Notes under the pieces: generated by a model | What the model was told of the DNA's origin: nothing | Seen by the model: the letters and a program-made list of their open reading frames with translations, nothing else | Databases searched by the model: none | Made by a program: the position numbers and the translations under genes | Assembly (NCBI RefSeq): GCF_016902295.1 | Contig: NZ_JACJLQ010000017.1 | Coordinates: 1 to 64,000 of the forward strand | Reading direction: 5' to 3' | DNA from: Bacteroides caecigallinarum | Lineage (GTDB): Bacteria; Bacteroidota; Bacteroidia; Bacteroidales; Bacteroidaceae | DNA: 64,000 nucleotides | Part shown: positions 52,713 through 63,494 of the stretch, in pieces | Position numbering within the stretch: position 1 is the stretch's first letter | How the letters are laid out: every line of letters begins with the position of its first letter

Positions 52713-52772
52713 AAATGACCTGTCATTCGGTCTTAAATGACCTGTCGTTTTACTTCAAATGACAGGTCATTT
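52713..52772. promoter_or_regulatory. three 16-bp AAATGACCTGTCATTT sites at 22-bp spacing
   Basis: Copies start at 52713 (last base changed), 52735 (one internal change) and 52757 (perfect, opposite strand). Each has inverted arms AATGAC and GTCATT around a CT centre. The regular two-turn spacing puts all on one face of the helix. The array lies between the divergent DUF4468 and rsmE promoters, 44 bases upstream of the rsmE -7 box and 62 from the DUF4468 -7 box. Confidence 0.7.
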
Positions 52773-52815
52773 AATTTAAAACGTATCAGTAGTCTGAAGT
52801 GTCGGAAAAAATGGC

Positions 52816-52823
52816 TACATTTG
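52816..52823 (+). promoter_or_regulatory. candidate -7 box of the rsmE operon
   Basis: TACATTTG matches TAnnTTTG, 28 bases before the rsmE ATG at 52851. Confidence 0.5.
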
Positions 52824-52850
52824 CTTGTTTTTAATTTCAAGTATATTATT

Positions 52851-53552
52851 ATGCACGTATTTTATACACCGGACATACTTTCCGATTCTGAACTTCCGTC
52901 GGAAGAGGCAGGACACTGTGTAAGAGTTTTGCGCTTGAACGTAGGGGATGAAGTTACGCTTACAGATGGGAAAGGATATTTCTATAAGGCAGCTATAAGT
53001 GCCGCGACATCCAAGAGATGTCAGGTCAGGATTATAGAACAGATTTTCCAGGAACCATTGTGGAAAGGACATCTGCATATTGCTATGGCTCCAACCAAGA
53101 TGATGGACCGTATTGAATGGTTTGCGGAAAAGGCTACTGAAATAGGAATAGATGAAATTACTTTTCTTAACTGCAGATATTCGGAACGCAAGGTTATCAA
53201 GACTGAACGTGTAGAGAAAATTGTAGTTTCGGCAGTGAAACAATCATTGAAAGCCCGTAAGCCTGTGATTAATGAAATGACAGATTTCAATAAGTTTATA
53301 AATCAGGATTTCAAGGGCGATAAGTTCATAGCTCATTGTAATGAAGGAGAAAAGGTATTGCTGAAAGATGCAATTGTACCAGGAAATGACGCCTTGATAC
53401 TTATTGGTCCGGAAGGTGACTTCAGTATAGAGGAAGTCGAAATGGCTATAGAAAAAGGTTTTAAACCTGTCAGTCTTGGAAAATCTCGATTACGTACTGA
53501 GACTGCCGCTCTTGTAGCCGTTCATACTATGAATATGCTGAATGCTGAATAA
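52851..53552 (+). CDS. rsmE: 16S rRNA (uracil-1498-N3)-methyltransferase
   Basis: A 233-residue SPOUT methyltransferase modifying U1498 of 16S rRNA. I start at the ATG at 52851, because the longer frame from 52737 adds 38 residues that run through the promoter. The N-terminal PUA-like domain contains HCVRVLRLNVGDEVTLTDG; the SPOUT knot has LILIGPEGDFSIEEVEMA and SLGKSRLRTETAAL, where S-adenosylmethionine binds. The length is normal. Confidence 0.96.
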   Translation: MHVFYTPDILSDSELPSEEAGHCVRVLRLNVGDEVTLTDGKGYFYKAAISAATSKRCQVRIIEQIFQEPLWKGHLHIAMAPTKMMDRIEWFAEKATEIGIDEITFLNCRYSERKVIKTERVEKIVVSAVKQSLKARKPVINEMTDFNKFINQDFKGDKFIAHCNEGEKVLLKDAIVPGNDALILIGPEGDFSIEEVEMAIEKGFKPVSLGKSRLRTETAALVAVHTMNMLNAE

Positions 53553-53590
53553 TCTGATTAAACCATTTATCAACTAATAACTTACAATAT

Positions 53591-55114
53591 ATGAAACTTA
53601 AATGCTTATATATTCCTGCGCTGGCTTTTCTGATGGCCGCGTGTGGTAACGCTCCTGATTATAGAAATGCTATCCCGGCCAAATCTGCTGCTGTAGTTGC
53701 TGTTGACTTGAACTCAATGTCAGAAAAGATGGGACTCAGTGGAGAAAAAGCCGACAAGGCTCTTCTCGACAAGCTGGAAAATATGGTAAAAAGCGGGCTG
53801 ACAGGTTCGGATGCCCTTATAGAGAGAATTTTTGATGACGGTTCGGAGAGTGGGCTCGCACTTAAGAATAAGGTTTATCTTTTTGCCGGCGAACAGGCTA
53901 AAATGGGAGGTCTGCTTATCAAGGTGACAGACAGAAGTAAACTGGAAGAACTGCTTGAAGTGTTGAAAAAACAGCAGTTGTGTTCGGATGTAAAGGAATC
54001 TGACGGCTGCAGATGGGCAATTCTTGGTGAGTGGCTGCTTGCGTATAATAAAGGTGCATTTGTATTGGTGGCCGATAATAAAGGTTCCAACCCTGAGTCG
54101 TTGGTGAGACAGGCTTCGATGTGGCTTAGACAGAAAGAGGGTGAAGGATTTTCTGCTACAGAAGATTTCAAGTCTATCGAGAGTAAGAATGGTGATGTCG
54201 TAATGTGGACATCGCTTGAACTGCTGCCTCAGGAAGCTGTGTATCCGCTCACTATGGGAGTTTCGGCAGAACTGAAGCTGAAGGATGTGAAAGCACTGTC
54301 TGTAGTAGATTTCCAGAATGGAAAAACCGTTATTGACATAGAGACAATGATTGCGGACAAGGTGATGAAGGACATTCTTGACAAGAAACAGCAGGTCACT
54401 TCGAATATCAAGGGCAGTTATCTTGATTTGTTCCCGTCGAATACTCCTTTCTGGGCAACGGCCAATATAAAAGGTGGAGAGTTCTATAATTTCTTATGCG
54501 AAAACCCTGCTATGAGGAGATATTTTGAAAACTCTATGATTCCTCTTGATTTCCGTTCTATTTTCAGTTCCATCAGCGGAGATGTGGCTTTGGCTATGTC
54601 GGGTCCTGAAGGAAAGGAATTCATTGCTTATGCCGATGTAAATTCTGATTCGTTTATGAATTCTTTTGAGCGTCTTAAGGCAATGGCTGCTATGTCCGGA
54701 GGTCAGGTAGTATTGAAAAATTATGCTGACAAGGCGTATGAGTTCAAGACAATAGATGGCGGTCTTGTCGGATTATCTTCCGGCCCTAAGTCGCTATGGA
54801 TAGGAGTGAAGGACGGACGATTTTATATCACGAATAAGGAATCATTGATAGACAGACGTGTCTTGGGCCTTTCATTGAGAAACTGTAAATGGGGAGACAG
54901 GGTAGTTGGTCAGAGATTCTTCATGGTTTCGGATTTGTCGTCGTTGAACCGCTTGTTTGATTTGAAACATCTTGAAGGTACCATGGCTTCTGTGCTTGCT
55001 TTCTTTGGAGGACTTGACTATCTTACTGTGGAGACAGGAGATGGAAACAATGTTCATATCGAGATATTGATGAAAGATAATAATAAAAATCCATTGGCTA
55101 CATTGTTGAACTAA
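53591..55114 (+). CDS. DUF4836-family lipoprotein
   Basis: A 507-residue lipoprotein with lipobox LMAAC (Cys near residue 18). After the anchor comes YRNAIPAKSAAVVAVDLNSM, the hallmark opening of DUF4836, a Bacteroidetes family of exported proteins without known function. The pattern of paired beta-strand/helix units (NKVYLFAGEQAKMGGLLIKV, then DVALAMSGPEGKEFIAYADV) suggests repeated domains. It lies 38 bases after rsmE and 15 before the ABC gene. A link to the ABC pair is suggested by position only. Confidence 0.85.
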   Translation: MKLKCLYIPALAFLMAACGNAPDYRNAIPAKSAAVVAVDLNSMSEKMGLSGEKADKALLDKLENMVKSGLTGSDALIERIFDDGSESGLALKNKVYLFAGEQAKMGGLLIKVTDRSKLEELLEVLKKQQLCSDVKESDGCRWAILGEWLLAYNKGAFVLVADNKGSNPESLVRQASMWLRQKEGEGFSATEDFKSIESKNGDVVMWTSLELLPQEAVYPLTMGVSAELKLKDVKALSVVDFQNGKTVIDIETMIADKVMKDILDKKQQVTSNIKGSYLDLFPSNTPFWATANIKGGEFYNFLCENPAMRRYFENSMIPLDFRSIFSSISGDVALAMSGPEGKEFIAYADVNSDSFMNSFERLKAMAAMSGGQVVLKNYADKAYEFKTIDGGLVGLSSGPKSLWIGVKDGRFYITNKESLIDRRVLGLSLRNCKWGDRVVGQRFFMVSDLSSLNRLFDLKHLEGTMASVLAFFGGLDYLTVETGDGNNVHIEILMKDNNKNPLATLLN

Positions 55115-55129
55115 ACCGAGTGATGAAAA

Positions 55130-55774
55130 GTGGAAAAAATATGTTTGAATAATATTGTGCCAAGTATATTCTCATCAAGAGATGATATAAATTCTGAAAT
55201 CTGGCGAAAAAATGTAACTTTTCAGAAAGGTAAATCTTATCTTATTGAAGCTGCATCCGGTACTGGCAAATCATCGCTTATAAGTTTTATATACGGATAC
55301 AGAAAGGATTATGAAGGACAAATCTGTTTCGATTCAAGAGACGTCAGAACCTTTTCAGGTAATGAATGGACTTCGGTTAGACAGAACAGCATCGGGATGA
55401 TGTTTCAGGAACTTAGGTTGTTCCCGGAACTTACTGCCGGAGAAAATGTTATACTGAAGAACAATCTGACTGCATATAGAGAAGAAAAACAGATAAAAGA
55501 GTGGTTCAGGATGTTGGACATTGATGATAAATGGTCAGAGCCTATAGGCAGAATGTCGTTCGGACAACAGCAGAGAGTGGCTTTCGTCAGAATGTTGTGC
55601 CAGCCTTCCGATTTCCTGTTGATGGATGAGCCTGTAAGCCATCTTGATGATATTAACGGTGGCATTATGGCATCAATTATGGAAAATGAAATAAAGGAAA
55701 GAGGAGTGGGGGTCATAGTTACATCTATCGGCCGCCGGTTGCTGATGAATTATAGTGAGATGATAAAACTCTAA
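55130..55774 (+). CDS. ABC transporter ATP-binding protein, FtsE-like, degenerate H-loop
   Basis: A 214-residue ATPase. The start is a GTG at 55130; the ATG at 55123 is out of frame. Walker A is AASGTGKSSLISF (about 38-50), the Q-loop is GMMFQELRLFPEL, the signature is RMSFGQQQRVAF (MSFGQ instead of LSGGQ), and Walker B is FLLMDEPVSHLDD. After Walker B the switch His usually found in the VTHD-like motif is replaced (GVIVTSIGRRL). It pairs with the FtsX-like permease 16 bases downstream. The dimer may work on the envelope rather than in import; the altered H-loop may mean slow hydrolysis. Confidence 0.85.
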   Translation: MEKICLNNIVPSIFSSRDDINSEIWRKNVTFQKGKSYLIEAASGTGKSSLISFIYGYRKDYEGQICFDSRDVRTFSGNEWTSVRQNSIGMMFQELRLFPELTAGENVILKNNLTAYREEKQIKEWFRMLDIDDKWSEPIGRMSFGQQQRVAFVRMLCQPSDFLLMDEPVSHLDDINGGIMASIMENEIKERGVGVIVTSIGRRLLMNYSEMIKL

Positions 55775-55790
55775 GTAATCAAGTTGGAAT

Positions 55791-56969
55791 ATGCTTTGGA
55801 AATTATTAAAACAACATATAAGCGTTGCTCAGTTGACAGGCTTTTTCATTGCCAACCTTTGCGGTATGGTTATAGTTATGTTGGGCGTTCAGTTTTATAA
55901 CGATGTTTCGCCCGTTTTCAATGAAGAAGATAGTTTTATAAAAAAAGATTATGTGGTTGTAACGAAGAAGGTCAGTACGCTGGGAAGCATTTCAGGAAAG
56001 AACTCTGCCTTTTCATCGTATGAGGTTGATAATATAAAGTCGCAACCTTTTGCCGTTAGTGTAGGAAAATTCCAGCCGGCACGTTTTAAGGTCTCGGCCG
56101 GATTGTCTTTTGCCGGAATGAGCATATCTACTGCCATGTTTCTCGAATCAGTTCCTGACAATTTTGTGGATGTGAAAGCCGACGAATGGAAATATGTTGA
56201 AGGACAGGGTGAAATACCTATAATAATCCCACGGAATTATCTGAATCTGTATAATTTTGGATTTGCCAGAAGCAGAAATCTTCCTCAACTTTCGGAAGGA
56301 ATGATAGGCATGGTGTCGCTCAATCTTTATATATCAGGCAATGGTATGCGTGATATGAAGAAAGGCCGTATTGTAGGATTCTCGAACAGACTTAATACGA
56401 TACTCGTACCTGAAGATTTTATGAACGCGGCAAACAGCAAGTATGGTGATAGTAATGAGATGGAACCTTCGAGGGTTATTATTGAGGTTGACAATCCTGC
56501 CGACGAAAGAATCGCACATTTTTTTAACGACAACGGATACGAGACAGAGGATAATAAACTTGATGCCGGAAAAATTACATGGTTCCTTAAAATAGCTGTT
56601 GGTATAGTTATGGCAATAGGACTTGTAATCAGTGCGTTGTCGTTCTATATATTGTTGTTAAGTATATATTTGCTTTTGCAGAAAAATACTGATAAACTTG
56701 AAAATCTTATTTTAATGGGATATAGCACTTCGCGTGTGGCATTGCCTTACCAGATTCTCACTGTCGGGATAAACTTTGCTGTGCTTTTAATTGCCATAAT
56801 GGCTCTTGTTATTATACGAAGCTTGTATTCCGATGTTCTTGCAGAAATTATAACAGGTTTCGAGGGCAACGGTATTATTATGTCATGCACTGTTGGAGTG
56901 GCATTGTTTATATTTGTTTCTGCATATAATATTATAGCAATAAGGAGAAAAATTAATGCTATACTGTAA
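55791..56969 (+). CDS. FtsX/MacB-like ABC permease
   Basis: A 392-residue membrane protein with one N-terminal helix (about 17-37), a large periplasmic domain (about 45-255) and three C-terminal helices (about 265-390), the FtsX/MacB core layout. The NKLENLILMGYSTSRV-like segment before the second helix (DKLENLILMGYS) is the coupling-helix type of FtsX permeases. The paired ATPase precedes it. The DUF4836 lipoprotein before them could be a partner. Likely role: conformational signalling or lipoprotein handling across the inner membrane; not proven. The atp promoter follows after about 170 bases. Confidence 0.8.
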   Translation: MLWKLLKQHISVAQLTGFFIANLCGMVIVMLGVQFYNDVSPVFNEEDSFIKKDYVVVTKKVSTLGSISGKNSAFSSYEVDNIKSQPFAVSVGKFQPARFKVSAGLSFAGMSISTAMFLESVPDNFVDVKADEWKYVEGQGEIPIIIPRNYLNLYNFGFARSRNLPQLSEGMIGMVSLNLYISGNGMRDMKKGRIVGFSNRLNTILVPEDFMNAANSKYGDSNEMEPSRVIIEVDNPADERIAHFFNDNGYETEDNKLDAGKITWFLKIAVGIVMAIGLVISALSFYILLLSIYLLLQKNTDKLENLILMGYSTSRVALPYQILTVGINFAVLLIAIMALVIIRSLYSDVLAEIITGFEGNGIIMSCTVGVALFIFVSAYNIIAIRRKINAIL

Positions 56970-57068
56970 AATATGTGTTAATACTTTGTGATTATATGTA
57001 AAGCTTAGTGGGATATATTTCTTTAATTATGTCCTATAACGATGTTTCTCGGCTAAAAAATGTTACAT

Positions 57069-57104
57069 CATAATACATTAGTATTGTATTATGTATTAAA
57101 TTTG
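57069..57104 (+). promoter_or_regulatory. candidate atp promoter with overlapping inverted repeat
   Basis: TAAATTTG (57097-57104) matches the -7 box TAnnTTTG, 38 bases before atpD. CATAATAC (57069-57076) and GTATTATG (57086-57093) form an 8-bp inverted repeat over the -33 to spacer region, a candidate operator. It begins 99 bases after the permease stop. Confidence 0.5.
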
Positions 57105-57139
57105 CGATAATCAATTAAGATAATAATTTAACAGATTAG

Positions 57140-58669
<1,530 letters not shown>

Positions 58670-58674
58670 CGCCT

Positions 58675-58947
58675 ATGGACAGGAAGAATTTGCATCTGGT
58701 GATTATTTCACCGGAGCGTACTCTCTTCGATGGTCCTGTCAACTGGGTGGAACTTCCGGGTGAACTTGGTAAATTCCAGGTGCTTGTAAACCATGCTCCG
58801 ATAATATCTTCACTGAAAGAAGGGGAAGTGGTCTATCAGTGTGGCGAAGCGCAGTACAGGGTAAAGAGAGATACGCAGAGATTGAAAATTACAGGAGGAT
58901 TCGTTGAGGTTAAAGATAATTTGATCTCAGTGTGCGTAGAATTATAA
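58675..58947 (+). CDS. atpC: F1 ATP synthase subunit epsilon, short form
   Basis: A 90-residue epsilon subunit of the central stalk. NLHLVIISPERTLFDGPVNW and ELGKFQVLVNHAPIISSLKEG are the N-terminal beta-sandwich motifs; GGFVEVKDNLISVCVEL ends the protein. The C-terminal two-helix domain that inhibits ATP hydrolysis in E. coli (about 45 residues) is absent. It starts five bases after atpD. Confidence 0.95.
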   Translation: MDRKNLHLVIISPERTLFDGPVNWVELPGELGKFQVLVNHAPIISSLKEGEVVYQCGEAQYRVKRDTQRLKITGGFVEVKDNLISVCVEL

Positions 58948-58967
58948 ACCGATAAAATCTGAAAAAC

Positions 58968-59387
58968 ATGTTTTTGCTCAAGGCAAAGAGGATATTTATA
59001 AAAAAAATGACAATATTGACTTTGGTATTGTCTGTTGTGATAGGTTTGATTTACCATTTGTTTATACCGGACAGGTATTTTCCGTGGTTTCCTGCCATTC
59101 CTGTGTTCTTTTACCTCTTTGGTCTGTTCTACATCAACATGTTTTCTCTGGCTTATCGGTTGGGAGAAGATAAAATGGTTCCACTGTTTTTGGTTTGCAA
59201 AGGAACAAAGTTTCTTGTAAGCATTCTGATTGTTTCAATATACTGTTATGCGGTACAGCATGAAATTGTGGCTTTCTTTGCAACATTTGTGGTATTCTAT
59301 ATTTCTTTTTTGATATTCGAGACTGTATATTTTACCAGTATCGAACTGAGACTTATTAAGAAGAAAAAACTAAAACAGAAACAATGA
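58968..59387 (+). CDS. small AtpI-like membrane protein in the atp operon
   Basis: A 139-residue protein with four predicted helices (about 14-31, 40-60, 70-95, 97-118) and a lysine-rich end (KKKKLKQKQ). It sits where AtpI lies in other operons and overlaps atpB by four bases (ATGA). AtpI assists assembly of the c-ring; sequence identity to AtpI is weak by eye, so this is a positional call. Confidence 0.75.
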   Translation: MFLLKAKRIFIKKMTILTLVLSVVIGLIYHLFIPDRYFPWFPAIPVFFYLFGLFYINMFSLAYRLGEDKMVPLFLVCKGTKFLVSILIVSIYCYAVQHEIVAFFATFVVFYISFLIFETVYFTSIELRLIKKKKLKQKQ

Positions 59388-60448
59388 GAAAAGTACGTTA
59401 CATATGGACTTTAGTGTTACTGATGGTTTTTACATCAGGTTTCGCATCTGCCGAGACTTCTGACGAAGGCGGTGAAGTGGATGTCAACGAACTGGTGTTC
59501 GGACATATCAACGACTCTTATTCCTGGCACATAGTAACTATTGGAGATACTCATATCACTATTCCACTTCCGGTAATAGTTAAAAGCAGTACCGGATGGC
59601 ATGTGTTTTCTTCAGAGAAACTGGAAGAAGGAGAATATGAGGGCCTTTATATAGCTGAAGGTGGAGCATACGACGGAAAGATTGTAGAACGTAATGCCGC
59701 TGGCGAGGAAGTTCGTCCATGGGACATGTCCATAACAAAGAATGTTGTTGGACTTATAATAAACAGCACTATTTTGGTGTGGATAGTTCTTGGATGTGCT
59801 AGATGGTATAAAAAACATCCTGTAGAGAACGGTGCGCCAAGAGGTGGTGTAGGTATGGTAGAATCGATGGTGTTAATGATTTATAATGATGTAATCAAGG
59901 AAGGTATAGGTCCTGGTTATGAACGTTATGCACCGTATCTGCTGACTGCATTTTTCTTTATATTGGTCAATAACTTGATGGGACTTATTCCAATATTTCC
60001 TGGAGGTGCCAATGTAACAGGTAATATAGCTATTACACTCGTGCTGGCTTTGCTGACTTTCTTTTTTACGAATGCTTTTGCAACCAAAGAATATTGGAAA
60101 GATATATTTTGGCCTGATGTACCGGTATGGCTTAAGGCTCCTATACCTATGATGCCGGTGATAGAATTCTTTGGCCTGTTCACTAAGCCTTTCGCTCTTA
60201 TGATTCGTCTTTTTGCCAATATAATGGCAGGCCACGCAGCTATTCTCAGTTTGCTGTCCATAATTTTCATAACAGTGAAGATTGGTCCGTTATTGAATGG
60301 TACAATGACTTTTGTGTCAGTGGCCTTTGGTATATTCATGACTGCTCTTGAACTTCTGGTGGCTTTCATCCAGGCATACGTATTTACTATGCTTTCGGCT
60401 GTATTTATCGGCCTCTCCCGCGTAAAAGAAGAGAAAAAAGAAGAATAG
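59384..60448 (+). CDS. atpB: F0 ATP synthase subunit a
   Basis: A 354-residue stator subunit with the proton half-channels. A cleavable-looking signal (MRKVRYIWTLVLLMVFTSGF, cut near ASA) and about 105 residues of exported domain precede the usual helices. The catalytic Arg is in MIRLFANIMAGH; ELLVAFIQAYVFTMLSAVFI is the last helix. The N-terminal domain is larger than the E. coli one. Confidence 0.97.
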   Translation: MRKVRYIWTLVLLMVFTSGFASAETSDEGGEVDVNELVFGHINDSYSWHIVTIGDTHITIPLPVIVKSSTGWHVFSSEKLEEGEYEGLYIAEGGAYDGKIVERNAAGEEVRPWDMSITKNVVGLIINSTILVWIVLGCARWYKKHPVENGAPRGGVGMVESMVLMIYNDVIKEGIGPGYERYAPYLLTAFFFILVNNLMGLIPIFPGGANVTGNIAITLVLALLTFFFTNAFATKEYWKDIFWPDVPVWLKAPIPMMPVIEFFGLFTKPFALMIRLFANIMAGHAAILSLLSIIFITVKIGPLLNGTMTFVSVAFGIFMTALELLVAFIQAYVFTMLSAVFIGLSRVKEEKKEE

Positions 60449-60808
<360 letters not shown>

Positions 60809-60818
60809 TAATCAGCGT

Positions 60819-61319
60819 ATGGGATTATTGACTCCGGATCCGGGGTTACTGTTTTGGATGGTAGTAGTATTCGGTATTGTCTTCTTTTTGTTGGCAAAAT
60901 TCGGATTCCCTGTTATCATCAAAATGGTTGACGATCGGAAGGCGTATATTGACAACTCGCTTAAAGCTGCACGTGAAGCCAACGAACAGTTGGCCAACGT
61001 GAAGATTGAAGGCGAGAAAATCCTGGCTCAGGCCCATGAGGAACAAGCCCGAATCCTGAAATCGGCAACAGAAACGCGTGACCGTATCATTAGAGAAGCC
61101 CAGGAAAAGGCTCGACTGGAAGGTGACCGTTTGATGGAGGAAATGAAAAAGCAGATTGAGACCGAGAAAGAAAGTGCAATCCGCGATATCCGTCGTCAGG
61201 TGGCTTTGCTTTCGGTAGGTGTTGCTGAAAAGGTAATGCGTACCAAATTGGCGGATGAGAAGGAACAGACTGAACTGATCAGTCGATTGATAGACGAGAT
61301 GGTTGAATCTTCTAAATAA
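60819..61319 (+). CDS. atpF: F0 ATP synthase subunit b
   Basis: A 166-residue stator stalk with one N-terminal helix (LLFWMVVVFGIVFFLLAKFG, about 9-28) and a long charged coiled coil (EANEQLANVKIEGEKIL, then EEMKKQIETEKESA). The length is normal. It starts 10 bases after atpE and ends six before atpH. Confidence 0.97.
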   Translation: MGLLTPDPGLLFWMVVVFGIVFFLLAKFGFPVIIKMVDDRKAYIDNSLKAAREANEQLANVKIEGEKILAQAHEEQARILKSATETRDRIIREAQEKARLEGDRLMEEMKKQIETEKESAIRDIRRQVALLSVGVAEKVMRTKLADEKEQTELISRLIDEMVESSK

Positions 61320-61325
61320 CCGGTT

Positions 61326-61880
61326 ATGAATATAGGAGTAGTTTCAAAGCGTTATGCCAAAGCTTTGTTGGACTTTGCTATAGCCAAAGGCAATGAAGAA
61401 AAAATATATAAAGAGGTTAAAACGCTTGCCGGACATTTTGCTAATGTACCTGATCTGAAAAGAACAGTGGAAAATCCGGTGCTGACAAGAAAAATGAAAC
61501 TGGATTTACTTGTTGAGGCGGCAGGTGGAAAGGATGTCAGTGAAGAAATGAAACGTTTCCTTCAGCTTGTCATTGACGGGAAAAGGGAAAAATTCTTGCA
61601 TTTCATGACATGGTCGTTTATAGACCAGTACCGGGAAAGGAAGCATATTTTGATTGGTAAGCTGACTACGGCTGTTGAAGCTCCTGAACTTGTTAGACAT
61701 CTGGAGGAAATCGGCGCGCAGAAGACTGATTCAAAGGTGGTCATCGAAGCCAATATAGATCCATCCATTATTGGAGGTTATATTATGGAAATTGACGGAT
61801 ACCGTTTGGATGCCAGTGTGGCCAATCAGCTTAGTAGGATAAAACGTCAGTTTATTGATAAAAACAGAAGAATAGTATAA
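61326..61880 (+). CDS. atpH: F1 ATP synthase subunit delta
   Basis: A 184-residue peripheral-stalk subunit joining F1 to the b subunits. The N-terminal helical bundle begins SKRYAKALLDFAIAKGNEE; the C-terminal GGYIMEIDGYRLDASVANQLSRIK is the family signature. The length is normal. Confidence 0.97.
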   Translation: MNIGVVSKRYAKALLDFAIAKGNEEKIYKEVKTLAGHFANVPDLKRTVENPVLTRKMKLDLLVEAAGGKDVSEEMKRFLQLVIDGKREKFLHFMTWSFIDQYRERKHILIGKLTTAVEAPELVRHLEEIGAQKTDSKVVIEANIDPSIIGGYIMEIDGYRLDASVANQLSRIKRQFIDKNRRIV

Positions 61881-61899
61881 TTATTTGAATTGACTAAGA

Positions 61900-63489
61900 A
61901 TGGCAGATAATACTATAAAACCCAGCGAAGTCTCTGAAGTGTTGCTCCAGCAGCTTGAAGGTATAGATACCTCATTGAAGTTTGATGAGGTGGGTACTGT
62001 GTTGCAGGTGAGCGATGGTGTGGCTCGTATCTATGGCTTGCGTAACGCGGAAGCCAACGAGTTGCTGAAATTCGAGAACGGAGTTATGGGAACCGTAATG
62101 AATCTGGAAGAGGACAATGTGGGTGCCGTCCTGCTTGGTCCTACAGACCAGATTAAAGAGGGAATGATAGTAAAACGTACCAAACATATCGCTTCAATCA
62201 ATGTAGGTGAAGGTATGTTGGGACGTGTGATCGACCCTCTTGGCGTTCCATTGGATGGACGCGGCGACATACTTGGTGAGACATTCGAGATGCCGCTTGA
62301 ACGTAAGGCTCCGGGAGTAATTTACCGTCAGCCTGTAACAGAGCCATTGCAGACCGGTCTGAAGGCTATTGATGCCATGATTCCTATCGGTCGTGGACAG
62401 CGTGAGTTGATTATCGGTGACCGTCAGACAGGTAAAACTGCGATAGCTATTGATACTATCATCAATCAGCGTTCAAATTATGAAGCAGGAAAACCGGTTT
62501 ACTGTATTTATGTGGCTATAGGACAGAAAGGTTCTACAGTGGCAAGTATAGTAAATGCGCTTCGTGAACGTGGAGCTATGGATTATACGGTTGTAGTTGC
62601 GGCTACAGCTTCCGATCCTGCCGCTATGCAGTATTTCGCTCCGTTTGCCGGTGCGGCTATAGGTGAATATTTCCGTGATACCGGTCGTCATGCGTTGGTT
62701 GTTTATGATGACTTGTCAAAACAGGCCGTTGCATATCGTGAAGTATCACTTATCCTTCGCCGTCCTTCTGGACGTGAAGCTTATCCTGGTGATATTTTCT
62801 ACTTGCATTCACGTTTGCTTGAGCGTGCTGCCAAGATAATAAGCCAGCAGGAAGTTGCGGAACAGATGAATGACCTTCCTGAAAGTCTGAAGGGAAAGGT
62901 TAAGGCAGGAGGTTCTCTCACCGCTTTGCCTATCATTGAAACACAGGCAGGTGACGTTTCAGCTTATATCCCTACAAACGTAATTTCAATTACTGACGGA
63001 CAGATATTCCTTGAGACAGACCTTTTCAATCAGGGTTTCCGTCCGGCAATCAACGTAGGTATATCAGTGTCGCGTGTTGGTGGTAGTGCGCAAATCAAGA
63101 GTATGAAGAAGGTGGCAGGTACACTTAAGATAGACCAGGCTCAATATCGTGAACTTGAAGCATTCTCCAAGTTCAGTAGTGATATGGACCCTGTAACAGC
63201 AATGGCTATCGACCGTGGACGTAAGAATAACCAGTTGCTTATCCAGCCACAGTATTCTCCTATGCCTGTAGGCGAGCAGATTGCAATTCTATATTGCGGT
63301 ACACGCGGACTTATGCGTGATGTTCCGCTTGATAAGGTTCGCAACTTCCAGGATACATTCCTTTCAACACTTCGTGTAAACCACAAGGAGGATGTTATAG
63401 ATGTTCTTGCAAGCGGACAGATTAATGATTCTGTAACGGCTATTATCGAGAAGATTGCATCCGAAACAGCAGTACAATATAAACATTAA
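61900..63489 (+). CDS. atpA: F1 ATP synthase subunit alpha
   Basis: A 529-residue regulatory nucleotide-binding subunit. P-loop [15 protein letters not shown]; the N-terminal region has [37 protein letters not shown] and [15 protein letters not shown] are standard. The length is slightly above the E. coli 513. It starts 19 bases after atpH. Confidence 0.99.
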   Translation: MADNTIKPSEVSEVLLQQLEGIDTSLKFDEVGTVLQVSDGVARIYGLRNAEANELLKFENGVMGTVMNLEEDNVGAVLLGPTDQIKEGMIVKRTKHIASINVGEGMLGRVIDPLGVPLDGRGDILGETFEMPLERKAPGVIYRQPVTEPLQTGLKAIDAMIPIGRGQRELIIGDRQTGKTAIAIDTIINQRSNYEAGKPVYCIYVAIGQKGSTVASIVNALRERGAMDYTVVVAATASDPAAMQYFAPFAGAAIGEYFRDTGRHALVVYDDLSKQAVAYREVSLILRRPSGREAYPGDIFYLHSRLLERAAKIISQQEVAEQMNDLPESLKGKVKAGGSLTALPIIETQAGDVSAYIPTNVISITDGQIFLETDLFNQGFRPAINVGISVSRVGGSAQIKSMKKVAGTLKIDQAQYRELEAFSKFSSDMDPVTAMAIDRGRKNNQLLIQPQYSPMPVGEQIAILYCGTRGLMRDVPLDKVRNFQDTFLSTLRVNHKEDVIDVLASGQINDSVTAIIEKIASETAVQYKH

Positions 63490-63494
63490 GCATT

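Noticed and set aside
52737-52850. 38-codon N-terminal extension of rsmE
   Set aside because: It would run through the phased repeat array and the -7 box, and the normal RsmE N-terminus begins at the ATG at 52851.
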